The position numbers and the translations under genes were made by a program. Shown in pieces: positions 45,312 to 53,735 of a DNA stretch of 64,000 nt (its first letter is position 1; each line of letters opens with the position of its first letter). The stretch spans positions 496,001 through 560,000 of the forward strand of contig CAWHYG010000005.1 in assembly GCA_963833505.1 (NCBI GenBank). The letters are read 5' to 3'. Below the pieces are notes generated by a model. That model made no database searches. It was not told where the DNA came from and saw nothing but the letters and a program-made list of their open reading frames with translations. The DNA comes from CAWHYG01 sp963833505 (GTDB lineage Bacteria > Eisenbacteria > RBG-16-71-46 > CAIMUX01).

Positions 45312-47304
45312 GATCGGCGTCTTCGTCTGCCACTGCGGCGAAAACATCGGCCGCACCGTCGACTGCAAGAGAGTGGCGGAGGCATGCGGCGCGCTGCCCG
45401 GCGTGCGCCATTCGGTCGACTATAAATACATGTGTTCCGATCCCGGCCAGATGATGATCCGGGCGGCCATTCGCGACCACAAGCTGGACGGCGTCGTGGT
45501 CGCAGCGTGCAGCCCGTCGATGCACGAACCGACCTTCCGCCGCGCCGCGGCCGGCGAGGGGATCAATCCCTTCCGGTGCGAGATGGTCAACCTGCGCGAG
45601 CAGTGCTCCTGGGTCCATGAAGACCGGGAGACCGCGACCGAGAAGTCCATCGACTTGGTCCGGATGATGTGCCAGAAGGTGAAGCGGAACCAGGATCTCT
45701 TCCCGATCCGGGTGCCGGTCACGCGGCGGGCCATGGTCGTCGGCGGCGGCATTGCCGGCATCCAGGCGGCGCTGGACCTCGCCAACGGCGGCGTGCCGGT
45801 GGTGCTGGTCGAGAAGGAGCCTTCGATCGGCGGGCACATGAGCCAGCTTTCGGAGACCTTCCCGACGCTGGATTGCTCGCAGTGCATCCTCACGCCGCGT
45901 ATGGTCGAGGTGGCGCAGCATCCGCTCATCACCCTGCATACCTACTCCGAGGTGGAGGACGTCCGCGGATACATCGGGAACTTCAAGATTATCGTGCGGA
46001 AGAAGGCGCGCTATGTCGACATGGCCAAGTGCACGGGCTGCGGCGTCTGCCAGCAGAAATGCCCGCAGAAGAAGATCCCGTCGGCCTTCGACGCGGGTCT
46101 CGGCCTGCGCCCGGCCATCTACGTTCCCTTCCCGCAGGCGGTGCCGAACAAGCCGGTCATCGATCGCGATCGCTGCACCTACTTCAAGAACGGGAAATGC
46201 GGCGCCTGCCAGAAGCTCTGCGGGCCGGGCGCGATTGACTTTACCCAGGAGGACGAGCTGGTCACCGAGGAGGTCGGAGCCGTCATCCTCGCCACCGGCT
46301 ACAACCTCTATTCGATCGGGCCCCAGGACAGCAGCAAGATCCGCGGCTATCCGGAGTACGGCCACGGCCGGATTCCGGACGTCATCGACGGACTGCAGTT
46401 CGAGCGGCTGGCCTCCGCCTCCGGTCCCACCGGCGGCGAGATCCGCCGGCCTTCGGACGGGAAGGTGCCCAAGACGGTCGTGTTCCTGCAGTGCATCGGC
46501 AGCCGCGATCGCAACAAGGGGATCGAGTACTGCTCGAAGATCTGCTGCATGTATACGGCGAAGCACGCGCTTCTGTACAAGCACAAGGTCCATGACGGGA
46601 AGGCCGTCGTCTTCTACATGGACGTGCGGGCGCCGGGCAAGGGGTACGACGAGTTCGTCCGCCGCGCGGTCGAAGAAGACGAAGTTCTTTATCTTCGCGG
46701 ACGCGTCTCCCGGCTCTACGAGGATAAAGGGCAGATCGTCGTGAGCGGCGTGGACACCCTGGGAGGCGGACCGACGGAGATCCGGGCGGACCTGGTCGTG
46801 CTGGCCACGGCCATTCAGGCGCAGCCGGGGGCGTACCGTCTGGCGCAGCTCTTCGGCGTCGGCTATGACGGGCACTCCTTCTATTCCGAGGCGCATCCCA
46901 AGCTGCGTCCGGTGGAGACGGCGGCGGCCGGCGTCTTCCTGGCCGGCGCCTGCCAGGGACCCAAGGACATTCCGGAATCGGTCGCCCAGGCGAGCGCGGC
47001 TGCGGCCAAGGCGCACATCCTTTTCTCGAAGGCCGAGCTGGAGCGCGAGCCGATCGTCGCCCGCGTGAATGAGGCGACCTGCGCCGGGTGCCTGGCCTGC
47101 GCCGAGGTCTGCTATTACGGAGCCATCACGGTGAAGGAGATCCGCGATCGGCAGGGCCGGCTTCTTTGCCGGGTGGCGCAGGTCAACGAGGGCGTGTGCA
47201 ACGGCTGCGGCACCTGCCAGGCGACCTGCTCGTCGAAGTCGGTGGAGCTGTCGGGATACACGGACGAGCAGATCTTCGCGCAGATCGTGGCGTTGACGCC
47301 GTGA
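45304..47304 (+). CDS. hdrA: HdrA-like flavoprotein subunit (CoB-CoM heterodisulfide reductase A family)
   Basis: 666-residue FAD iron-sulfur protein, the likely bifurcating subunit. The N-terminus has VCHCGENIG; the FAD-binding Rossmann motif is VVGGGIAGIQAAL (near residue 145), followed by LVEKEPSIGGHM. Cluster motifs are CTGCGVCQQKCP, CQKLCGPGAIDF, CAGCLACAEVCYYGAI and CNGCGTCQATCSSKSVEL. In HdrABC-type complexes HdrA splits an electron pair between ferredoxin and a high-potential acceptor. A gap of 248 bases containing a hairpin separates it from the next gene. Confidence 0.9.
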   Translation: MSRIGVFVCHCGENIGRTVDCKRVAEACGALPGVRHSVDYKYMCSDPGQMMIRAAIRDHKLDGVVVAACSPSMHEPTFRRAAAGEGINPFRCEMVNLREQCSWVHEDRETATEKSIDLVRMMCQKVKRNQDLFPIRVPVTRRAMVVGGGIAGIQAALDLANGGVPVVLVEKEPSIGGHMSQLSETFPTLDCSQCILTPRMVEVAQHPLITLHTYSEVEDVRGYIGNFKIIVRKKARYVDMAKCTGCGVCQQKCPQKKIPSAFDAGLGLRPAIYVPFPQAVPNKPVIDRDRCTYFKNGKCGACQKLCGPGAIDFTQEDELVTEEVGAVILATGYNLYSIGPQDSSKIRGYPEYGHGRIPDVIDGLQFERLASASGPTGGEIRRPSDGKVPKTVVFLQCIGSRDRNKGIEYCSKICCMYTAKHALLYKHKVHDGKAVVFYMDVRAPGKGYDEFVRRAVEEDEVLYLRGRVSRLYEDKGQIVVSGVDTLGGGPTEIRADLVVLATAIQAQPGAYRLAQLFGVGYDGHSFYSEAHPKLRPVETAAAGVFLAGACQGPKDIPESVAQASAAAAKAHILFSKAELEREPIVARVNEATCAGCLACAEVCYYGAITVKEIRDRQGRLLCRVAQVNEGVCNGCGTCQATCSSKSVELSGYTDEQIFAQIVALTP

Positions 47305-47348
47305 GTCAGCCCGGACCATGGTAACGAGGCATGAGCTTGTTGGAGCCT

Positions 47349-47383
47349 CGGCGCCGAGACACCGGCCGCTGAGGCCGGGGCGC
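47349..47383 (+). other. Nested hairpin between hdrA and the MvhD-like gene
   Basis: GGCGCC, inner CCGGCC/GGCCGG and a second GGCGCC form a nested stem-loop 45 bases after the hdrA stop. With no U-tract it is more likely to adjust mRNA levels within the operon than to stop transcription fully. The rest of the 248-base gap shows nothing. Confidence 0.45.
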
Positions 47384-47552
47384 CTCGCGGTGGATCAGGC
47401 CGGATGATGCCGGCAGAGCCGGGTGGAAATGGGCTGAACCCGGAAAGGGCCGATCGGGCCGTCGGCGAGGACGCGAGGTGGCGCGGGCCGACGGGACAGC
47501 GAACCGAGGCCCGCTGCGGCGGGCCGGTGAACGGGACGGGAGGGGAAGCGCA

Positions 47553-49061
47553 ATGAGTCAGAAAGCGGCGCCGCCGGAATCCTGGGAACCGCGGATTCTG
47601 GCCTTCGTCTGCCGTTGGTGCACCTATGCGGGCGCGGATCTGGCGGGAACGAGCCGGCTCAAGTATCCGCCCAACATCCGGATCGTGAAACTGCCTTGCA
47701 GCGGGCGGATCGATCCGCTCTTCCTTCTGCGCGGTTTTGAAACCGGCGCGGACGGAATCCTCGTCTCGGGCTGCCATCCGGGAGATTGCCATTATACCAG
47801 CGGCAACTATTACGCTCGCCGCCGCTGGGTGATCTTCCGCGAGCTGCTCACGCTCGTCGGCCTCGAGCCGGAGCGGCTGCACTTCTCCTGGGTCTCCGCG
47901 GCGGAAGGCGGGAAGTTCGTCGAGGTGGTCAAGAAGGTCACCGAGGCGGTGCGCTCGGTAGGGCCGTTTCCCGGTTTTGCCGCGCCGGCGGATCAGGCGT
48001 TCGGACGCGCGGCGGCGACAGGAACGGGCTCGGCGATGGGGCGCGGTGCGACCACCGCGGCAGGTGGGGCGGCAGGATTCGGCGCAGCGGAACGCACGGG
48101 CTTTGGAGCAGTGCGGGGCGCGACGGCCGAGGCCAGCGCGGCCGTGGCCGCGGCGGGAGCAGCCGTTTCGTCGCGGCCCGGAGGACGGAACGCCGCGCAG
48201 CTCACGCAGGATCTCGAATCGGGCGCCGTCCGCGCGATCCTCGGGCGGCGTGCGGGACGCAGGCCGGGATCGCTGCAGGCCGGATGGGCGAAGAACGCCG
48301 CGGCGGTTCAGGAACTGCGCTACTCGCCCGGAGCGCAGCCGAACCTGGCGGGCTATCTGCTCCGCCGCCTGCGCGAAGAGCCCGAGGGCGTCTACGGCAT
48401 CCTGGCGGGTCCGAATGAAGCGGCCGCACTGGAAGTGCTCATCGAAACCAAGCAGGTCGACGCGGATCGCGTGCACATCTATCGGCCGGAGAGGGATGTC
48501 TCGGCCGCCAGCGGCGCGGGCGGAGACGGCGGCGCCGGTGGAGACGCCACGGGTGGAATCGGCGACGCGGCGGCGATAGGCGCGGGCGCAGCGACCGCGG
48601 GTGCTGCTGTCGGGAACGCTGCCGGCGCCGGCGCGCACGTGTCCGCTGCCGCCACAATGGAGCGGCACGGCATCCCGGGTCTCGATCGGCCGTCGCGTGA
48701 GCGTTGGGACTACTGGACCGCGCAGTTCGCGGAATGCATCCGCTGCTACGCCTGTCGCGAGGCCTGTCCGCTTTGTTCCTGCGTGCAATGCGTCGAGGAC
48801 AAGACCCGCCCGCGCTGGATCGATTCGTCGCCGACTCCGGCGGGCAACTGGATCTGGAACATCACGCGCGCGTTCCACCAGGCGGGCCGATGCGTCGATT
48901 GCGGCGGTTGCACGGAAGCGTGTCCCGCCGGGATTCCGCTCGAAGCCCTGAACCGCCACCTGAGGGAAGCAGTCGAACGGGCGTTCCCGCGGCCGGAGGG
49001 AGAGAAGCGCTCTCCGCTCCTTTGCTACACGCTGCAGGACGAAGCGCCGTTCATCATGTGA
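47553..49061 (+). CDS. MvhD/FlxD-like subunit fused to a FlxC-like ferredoxin domain
   Basis: 502 residues from the ATG at 47553 (GGAGGGG upstream). The N-terminal domain is the delta subunit of F420-nonreducing hydrogenase (MvhD, FlxD): LAFVCRWCTYAGADLAG, KLPCSGRIDPLF and SGCHPGDCHY hold its [2Fe-2S] Cys residues. The C-terminal domain has two cluster motifs (CIRCYACREACP and CVDCGGCTEACP) like FlxC. Two low-complexity segments separate conserved parts: Ala/Gly/Thr-rich at about residues 145-210, and Gly/Ala-rich at about 315-365. It transfers electrons between the NADH module and HdrA by analogy. The fusion order and inserts are unusual. Confidence 0.8.
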   Translation: MSQKAAPPESWEPRILAFVCRWCTYAGADLAGTSRLKYPPNIRIVKLPCSGRIDPLFLLRGFETGADGILVSGCHPGDCHYTSGNYYARRRWVIFRELLTLVGLEPERLHFSWVSAAEGGKFVEVVKKVTEAVRSVGPFPGFAAPADQAFGRAAATGTGSAMGRGATTAAGGAAGFGAAERTGFGAVRGATAEASAAVAAAGAAVSSRPGGRNAAQLTQDLESGAVRAILGRRAGRRPGSLQAGWAKNAAAVQELRYSPGAQPNLAGYLLRRLREEPEGVYGILAGPNEAAALEVLIETKQVDADRVHIYRPERDVSAASGAGGDGGAGGDATGGIGDAAAIGAGAATAGAAVGNAAGAGAHVSAAATMERHGIPGLDRPSRERWDYWTAQFAECIRCYACREACPLCSCVQCVEDKTRPRWIDSSPTPAGNWIWNITRAFHQAGRCVDCGGCTEACPAGIPLEALNRHLREAVERAFPRPEGEKRSPLLCYTLQDEAPFIM

Positions 49062-49074
49062 GGAGGCGGTCGCG

Positions 49075-50145
49075 ATGGAACCACAGCAAGCAGCCACAGC
49101 CCCCGAGCCGACCAAGGAGCGACCGCGCGAGGAGAAGAGGATGGAATCGTATTGGAGTGCCGCCGATCTCAGGACCTGGGCCAAAATGCTCCTGGGATCG
49201 CGGCGCGTGGTGGCTCCGGCGGTGGGACCGCGGGGCCCGGTCTGGGCGACGGTCAGCGATCCGGAGCAGATCCTGTGGGAGTACGGGCGCACCGTGGAGT
49301 CCCCGCGCGAATGGCTCATCCCGCGAACGGAGAGGCTCTTCGCCTATGACGTCGCGGCCCAGCCTCCTGTGATCGAGGAGCTGCCGATGGAAGCGCCGCC
49401 CACGGCGATCTTCCTGCTCCGGCCGTGCGACGTGCATGGGCTCCGCTCCCTCGACCCGGTCATGCGATGGGATTATACAGATGAGTCCTTCGAAGCGAGG
49501 CGGAAGAACGTGCTTCTCGTCGCCCTCGGATGCCGCCAGCCTGCCTCCAAGGACTCCTGCTTCTGCGGATCCACCGGGATCGATCCGCGGTGGGCGCCCG
49601 AGGCGGACGTCATGATCGAGCAGCTTCCCTCAGGATTTCGGGTCGTCGCGATGACCGGGGCCGGAAAGGCCGCACTCGAGGGAGCGCCGGGGCGGTTCGA
49701 GGATGCGGTCGTTTCGGGCCCAGAAGCCGCTCCCTTCGAGACCCGGCCGCTCGATCTGGAGAAGGCGCGCTCCTGGCTGCGGTCGCACTTTGATGATCCC
49801 TATTGGCAGGAAGCCTCGGAAGCCTGCCTGGGCTGCGGCGCCTGCGCGTTCCTCTGTCCGAGCTGCCACTGCTTCGACGTGGTCGACGAGGGGGATTGGC
49901 GCCGCGGAGTGCGCGTGCGCAACTGGGACTCCTGCGCGTTCGCGCATTTCACCCTGCACGCCTCCGGACACAATCCGCGCCCGCACCAGTGGAATCGCTA
50001 CCGGCAGCGCGTCTTTCACAAATTCATCTTCTATCCCGACAAGTTCGGCCGGGTGCTTTGCACCGGCTGCGGCCGATGCGTCGACGCCTGTCCGGCCGGC
50101 ATCGATCTCCTCGGCGTCCTCAAGACGGCGGAGGCACGCGCATGA
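49075..50145 (+). CDS. 4Fe-4S dicluster electron-transfer subunit (FlxB / AsrA / sulfhydrogenase beta-like)
   Basis: 356-residue protein; the ATG at 49075 has AGGAGG eight bases upstream. It belongs with anaerobic sulfite reductase A and sulfhydrogenase beta-type subunits: the N-terminal part has FLLRPCDVHGLRSLD and ALGCRQPASKDSCFCGSTG, and the C-terminal ferredoxin part has CLGCGACAFLCPSCHCFD and CTGCGRCVDACPAGID. In FlxABCD-HdrABC complexes the equivalent FlxB links the flavin subunit to the rest. The stop overlaps the next gene's ATG. Confidence 0.82.
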   Translation: MEPQQAATAPEPTKERPREEKRMESYWSAADLRTWAKMLLGSRRVVAPAVGPRGPVWATVSDPEQILWEYGRTVESPREWLIPRTERLFAYDVAAQPPVIEELPMEAPPTAIFLLRPCDVHGLRSLDPVMRWDYTDESFEARRKNVLLVALGCRQPASKDSCFCGSTGIDPRWAPEADVMIEQLPSGFRVVAMTGAGKAALEGAPGRFEDAVVSGPEAAPFETRPLDLEKARSWLRSHFDDPYWQEASEACLGCGACAFLCPSCHCFDVVDEGDWRRGVRVRNWDSCAFAHFTLHASGHNPRPHQWNRYRQRVFHKFIFYPDKFGRVLCTGCGRCVDACPAGIDLLGVLKTAEARA

Positions 50146-50978
50146 GACTCTATACGCCCCATCTGATGAAGATCGACGAGATCATCCAAGAGACTCCGGA
50201 CGTTCGGACTTTCAAGCTCCGTTTTCTCGCCCCGGAGGCGCAGGAGCGGTTCAGCTTCGAGGCCGGCCAGTTCGCGCTCTATTCGGCCTTCGGGGAAGGG
50301 GAGTCGACCTTCTGCATCGCTTCGCCTCCGACCTGGAAGGACCACATCGAATGCACCTTCCGGAAGACCGGCAAGGTGACCGATTCCCTGGCGCGGATGG
50401 AAGAAGGGGACGTCCTCGGCTTCCGCGGCCCCTATGGGAACCGCTTTCCGCTGGAGAGCTTCGAAGGCAAGGACCTGCTTTTCGTGATCGGCGGAATCGC
50501 ATTGCCTCCGCTCCGCTGCCTGATCTGGAACTGCCTCGACCTCAGGGACCGTTTCGGCGCGATCAAGATCGTCTACGGCGCGCGGACGGTGTCGGATCTG
50601 GTGTACAAGCACGAACTGGACATCTGGCAGGATCGGGCCGACGTCGAGCTGGTGACGACGGTCGACCCCGGCGGCGAAACGCCCGATTGGAAGGGCAAGA
50701 TCGGGTTCGTCCCGACCGTGTTGGATCAGTGGGCTCCGTCGTCGAAGAACACGATCGCGTTCGTCTGCGGCCCTCCCATCATGATCAAGTTCTCCACGCC
50801 GATTCTCGAAAAGCTTGGTTTCACGCCGGAGACGATCTACACGACGCTGGAAAACCGGATGAAGTGCGGCCTGGGCAAGTGCGGCCGGTGCAACATCGGC
50901 GGAACCTACGTGTGCAAGGAAGGGCCGGTCTTCTCCGCGGCTGAGCTGGCGGGACTGCCCATGGGAAGCGATTACTAG
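50142..50978 (+). CDS. FAD/NAD-binding reductase subunit (FlxA / AsrB / sulfhydrogenase gamma-like)
   Basis: 278-residue ferredoxin-NADP-reductase-fold protein. The FAD domain has AGQFALYSAFGEGESTF-like sequence, the NAD domain starts at LLFVIGGIALPPLRCLIW, and the C-terminus holds a [2Fe-2S] motif (CGLGKCGRCNIGGTYVC) as in PyrK, AsrB and HydG. It is probably the NAD(H) site of the complex. No hydrogenase or formate dehydrogenase is nearby, which favours NADH as the electron donor. It ends the operon. Confidence 0.85.
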   Translation: MRLYTPHLMKIDEIIQETPDVRTFKLRFLAPEAQERFSFEAGQFALYSAFGEGESTFCIASPPTWKDHIECTFRKTGKVTDSLARMEEGDVLGFRGPYGNRFPLESFEGKDLLFVIGGIALPPLRCLIWNCLDLRDRFGAIKIVYGARTVSDLVYKHELDIWQDRADVELVTTVDPGGETPDWKGKIGFVPTVLDQWAPSSKNTIAFVCGPPIMIKFSTPILEKLGFTPETIYTTLENRMKCGLGKCGRCNIGGTYVCKEGPVFSAAELAGLPMGSDY

Positions 50979-51080
50979 CAGCAACGCGCGTCGTTTTGAA
51001 CCGGCAAGATCGCGAGATCTCGGACAAGTGGTGCGCCAATAGCTGCCGGCTGGAGGCTGTCCGACGGCGCGCGCCGGCCC

Positions 51081-51327
51081 AATCCTGGTTCGGCGAGGAC
51101 GTCTCCCTGACCATACTTGGAAGCGACGCCGGCGCGGTCCGGCTTCGACTCATCGACGCCTCCGGCCGGTCCTGGCCGACCGGGGCCAGGGTCCGCTGCA
51201 GCCCGGCGCGAGGCTCGACCTCGATCTGCGGACGTTCGGAACAGTGGGACTGTCGTCGGGTGTGTGCTACCGGAGAGCGGAGGGAGCGCAGGAGACTCGG
51301 ACCCGTTCGTTCGTGGTGATCCGGTAG
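51081..51327 (+). pseudogene. Remnant of a secreted protein's sorting domain
   Basis: In the otherwise gene-free stretch 50979-51564, one frame reads EDVSLTILGSDAGAVRLRLIDASGR and, after a single-base change near 51170, another reads VLADRGQGPLQPGARLDL, FGTVGLSSGVCYRR and SFVVIR before a stop. Together these form a FlgD/T9SS-type C-terminal domain (compare LEVLDVSGRRL to GLYLVRL in the FG-GAP protein). No upstream body of the protein remains. The rest of the gap shows nothing. Confidence 0.6.
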
Positions 51328-51564
51328 GGCGCAGCCGGTGGTAGGCCCGGTGTAGGCGCACTGTTGTTCTCCTTCTCCGCGGAGTCGACCGGCCTCGACT
51401 TGATTTATCGCCTGCAACAAACAGGGCCGGCGAGCGGTTCGGAACCTCGGCTTTTCGCCCTGCGGCACGCTCTTCGCTAATCTCCCTCCATCGGCGGCCG
51501 AACCGCCGGTTTCCCGACGCCCCCAACCTCGGCTTGGGGCGCTCCAACTTCCCGGAGGCTCTCC

Positions 51565-52725
51565 GTGACCCAGGACGATCTTTGGATTCTTCTGTCCGAT
51601 CCGCACGAACGCGGGGACATCGACGGCCTCTGGGGCCTGGGCGTTCACGCGCTTCGCTCGGCCCGAGGCGCGCCGTGGGTGCTGACCGAAGACCGGTTGG
51701 TTCGCTGCACTCAGGCGGCTGTTCCAGCCGCGAGGGTGATCCTCACGCCGCGTGACGGCCCATTCCGAAAGCTCGAGGGATTCGACCCCACGGCCGGCGC
51801 GATCCATCTGCTCTTCCTGCGGGAGTGCGTGCCCGATCCCGCCCAATGGAGCGCGATTCGATCGTTCGGAACGCGGGCGTCGCTGCTCGGCGCCGTGGCT
51901 TCCACGACTTTGCGGCGGCCGCTTCATGCCTGCATCGCGGATCCGGTGGATGATCCGAATCACGTCCGCGTCGCCGCCGCCCGCGTCCAGCAAGCATGGA
52001 TCATCAAGACTGCTCAGGTCGTCGAGGCGCCCGACGCAGAAAGCCGCGCGCGGCTCGAGGAGCTGCACCTGCCGCCGGTCGGAAAAGTCAGGATCGCGGA
52101 TGCGGCAGTGGGGACCCCGCAGACGAACGTCGTGCCGCCAGCCGGCCCAGGTTCGATTCTGCCGGAACCGGAACAGGCGGCCGGCGCGCGTGAAGGCCCG
52201 CCGGAGCGACCGGGGAAAAAACCGATCGCCATCGCGGTCCTGGGGTCCCGTCGCAGCCCGAAGGCCAACCGAACCGTCCTCCGCGCGCTCCGTCGTGTTT
52301 CCCTCCGCATCCACTCCAACGGTGGCGTTCCCTCCGAACAGGTGCGGGTCGATTGGCTGGCGCGTTTCGAGGGCTATACCGCGGCCCGATGTCTCCAGGA
52401 CGTCCGGCGTTTCGGCCTCGCGGAGATCTTCTACCGCGAGGAAGAGCCCTGGGCGAACCCGCCGCGACGCGGAATGCCGAGATGGAACATCCTGCTCGAT
52501 CCGGATCCTTCAACGGGCCCGAGGCCGCTGCTCACCGTGGGCCGGGCGGCCGGCTGCGAGGTGCTCGCGCCCGGCCCGAACGCGGATTGGAATGCCGCCG
52601 CTCTGGCTGCGCGCATTCTCGAAGGATGGCCGGTGGCGGCCGGCCAGGCCGGCGGAGATCGGTCACCGGAAGGCCGGTCTTCGCGTTCGTCTCTTGAGTC
52701 GCAATGGGAAGCCATAAGGAGGTGA
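51565..52725 (+). CDS. Unrecognised 386-residue protein at the start of the peptide-modification locus
   Basis: Starts with a GTG at 51565 (GGAGG upstream). I recognise no family. The first half (WGLGVHALRSARGAPWVLTEDRLVRC, GAIHLLFLRECVPDPAQW) is mixed alpha/beta. The middle (residues 195-225) is Pro/Gly/Ala-rich, and the second half contains PIAIAVLGSRRSPKANRTVL and a region with WLARFEGYTAARCLQDVRRFGLAEIFYREEEP. A short charged tail closes it. No signal peptide, membrane segment or metal motif is apparent. Its last codons (ATA AGG AGG TGA) form the ribosome site of the following micro-ORF, so the two are translationally coupled, which ties it to the peptide and modification genes. A tailoring, transport or regulatory role is possible but not shown. 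Confidence 0.65.
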   Translation: MTQDDLWILLSDPHERGDIDGLWGLGVHALRSARGAPWVLTEDRLVRCTQAAVPAARVILTPRDGPFRKLEGFDPTAGAIHLLFLRECVPDPAQWSAIRSFGTRASLLGAVASTTLRRPLHACIADPVDDPNHVRVAAARVQQAWIIKTAQVVEAPDAESRARLEELHLPPVGKVRIADAAVGTPQTNVVPPAGPGSILPEPEQAAGAREGPPERPGKKPIAIAVLGSRRSPKANRTVLRALRRVSLRIHSNGGVPSEQVRVDWLARFEGYTAARCLQDVRRFGLAEIFYREEEPWANPPRRGMPRWNILLDPDPSTGPRPLLTVGRAAGCEVLAPGPNADWNAAALAARILEGWPVAAGQAGGDRSPEGRSSRSSLESQWEAIRR

Positions 52726-52731
52726 TGACTG

Positions 52732-52842
52732 ATGCTCCCCTACCAGGGTCCGACCTGCTCCGTCGGCGCCATGCCGCTCATCGCAGGGTTCCTGTTCTGC
52801 AACATCCTGTGGATCGTGCTGGCGGCGCTGCCGAACGGCTGA
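52732..52842 (+). CDS. Micro-ORF A, candidate RiPP precursor peptide (36 residues)
   Basis: Starts 9 bases after an ideal GGAGG ribosome site embedded in the upstream gene's stop. The peptide has Tyr4, Pro7 and Cys9 near the start (MLPYQGPTC), then a hydrophobic stretch from about residue 14 to 33 with Cys23 and Trp27, ending ALPNG. Tyr4, Pro7, Cys9 and the block Asn24-Ile25-x-Trp27-Ile28 are shared at the same positions with the next micro-ORF. The hydrophobic half could also make it a single-span membrane peptide, so precursor status is inferred from context: a PqqD-like protein and a radical SAM enzyme downstream. No double-Gly cleavage site is visible. Confidence 0.7.
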   Translation: MLPYQGPTCSVGAMPLIAGFLFCNILWIVLAALPNG

Positions 52843-52944
52843 TTCAACCTCCTTGCTTCGGACGGATTATCGCGATCGTTTCACCGTTTCGCTTCGGACC
52901 GACCGGCACGATCGGAAACTCAACCTGAAAGGAGGTGATGCGCG

Positions 52945-53082
52945 ATGCAGACCTACCACGCTCCGGCCTGTACCATCGACTCGCTGATCTCGAACCCGAT
53001 CTCCGGGACCCTCAACATCAACTGGATCACCGTCTGCGGAGTGATCCTGGTCACGCTCGGCGACGTGATCATCAAGAAGTGA
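52945..53082 (+). CDS. Micro-ORF B, candidate RiPP precursor peptide (45 residues)
   Basis: Preceded by the same GGAGGTGATG-plus-four-bases leader as micro-ORF A, evidence of duplication. It opens MQTYHAPAC and has Asn24-Ile25-Asn26-Trp27-Ile28, aligned with peptide A without gaps. It continues with Cys31 and a hydrophobic end finishing Ile-Ile-Lys-Lys. Residues 12-23 are more polar than in A. The two are separated by 102 bases, with no obvious structure in between. A modified peptide with Tyr, Cys, Trp or Asn as target residues is possible; which, if any, is altered is unknown. Confidence 0.7.
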   Translation: MQTYHAPACTIDSLISNPISGTLNINWITVCGVILVTLGDVIIKK

Positions 53083-53429
53083 CGGCCGGCTTTTCCTACC
53101 CCTGTGCCTGAGCGGCCAAGCCGGTCGCACCACGGAAGACCACACCGGGTGATTGCTCGAAGACAACTGCATGGGCGAGATCCACGCTCGCGGCTCCGGC
53201 GCGGGAGAAGGCGCTTCCACGGAGGGGAATCGTCTCTTCCGTGCCGGACCTGGCCCGACTTCCGCAGTTCGGGAAGTTGGGCTAGCCTCAATCTCGGCAG
53301 GACATTCTCTCCGACGTTCCATGGGGGCGAGGTCCTCCCCCTCTGGACCTCTCGGAACGATCTTGCCGGCTCCGAATGGCGCATTGAGGTTCGTCTTGAC
53401 GACGAACGAATCGATGAAGGACGCCTGTC
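53083..53429. other. Gap between micro-ORF B and the PqqD-like gene
   Basis: About 350 bases with no ORF I trust. I looked for a third micro-ORF with a GGAGGTGATG leader and did not find one. Confidence 0.5.
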
Positions 53430-53735
53430 ATGAAACTCCGTCGAGTGTGGATCCAATGGAGCCGCCGTCCGCCCGGGGAGGACGACGCCATGCAGGTCCT
53501 GGTCGGTGAAGGACTGGCTCGATTGAACCTCGTTGCGGCCTGGATCTGGGAGAATCTCGAGGCGGCCGCCGGCCGCGACGACCTCTTTCATCGGCTTCGC
53601 CGGACGGTTCGCGGAGTGGAGGATCGAAGGCTCCGCTCCGATCTCGACGGCCAGCTCGATGCCTGGCTTGCCGCCGGGTGGATCCAGACCGAAGGGGACC
53701 TGGTCTTTCCGTTTTCGGAGGAGCCATGGCCGTGA
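53430..53735 (+). CDS. PqqD-like protein (RiPP recognition element fold)
   Basis: 101 residues. The central part resembles the PqqD family: LARLNLVAAWIWENLEAAAGRDD matches the family's x-LN-x(3)-x-IW-x-L segment, followed by a helix with LRSDLDGQLDAWLAAGWIQTE, the usual helical end before LV. PqqD-type proteins form the RiPP recognition element, which binds the precursor's leader and presents it to a radical SAM enzyme. The family assignment rests on a short pattern and needs a profile search. The gene overlaps the start of the radical SAM gene by 10 bases, as expected if the two proteins work as a pair. Confidence 0.7.
   Translation: MKLRRVWIQWSRRPPGEDDAMQVLVGEGLARLNLVAAWIWENLEAAAGRDDLFHRLRRTVRGVEDRRLRSDLDGQLDAWLAAGWIQTEGDLVFPFSEEPWP

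Noticed and set aside
53104..53433. A 109-codon frame between micro-ORF B and the PqqD-like gene
   Set aside because: Its translation is Arg/Ser-rich without a motif. It has no ribosome site like those of the neighbouring genes.
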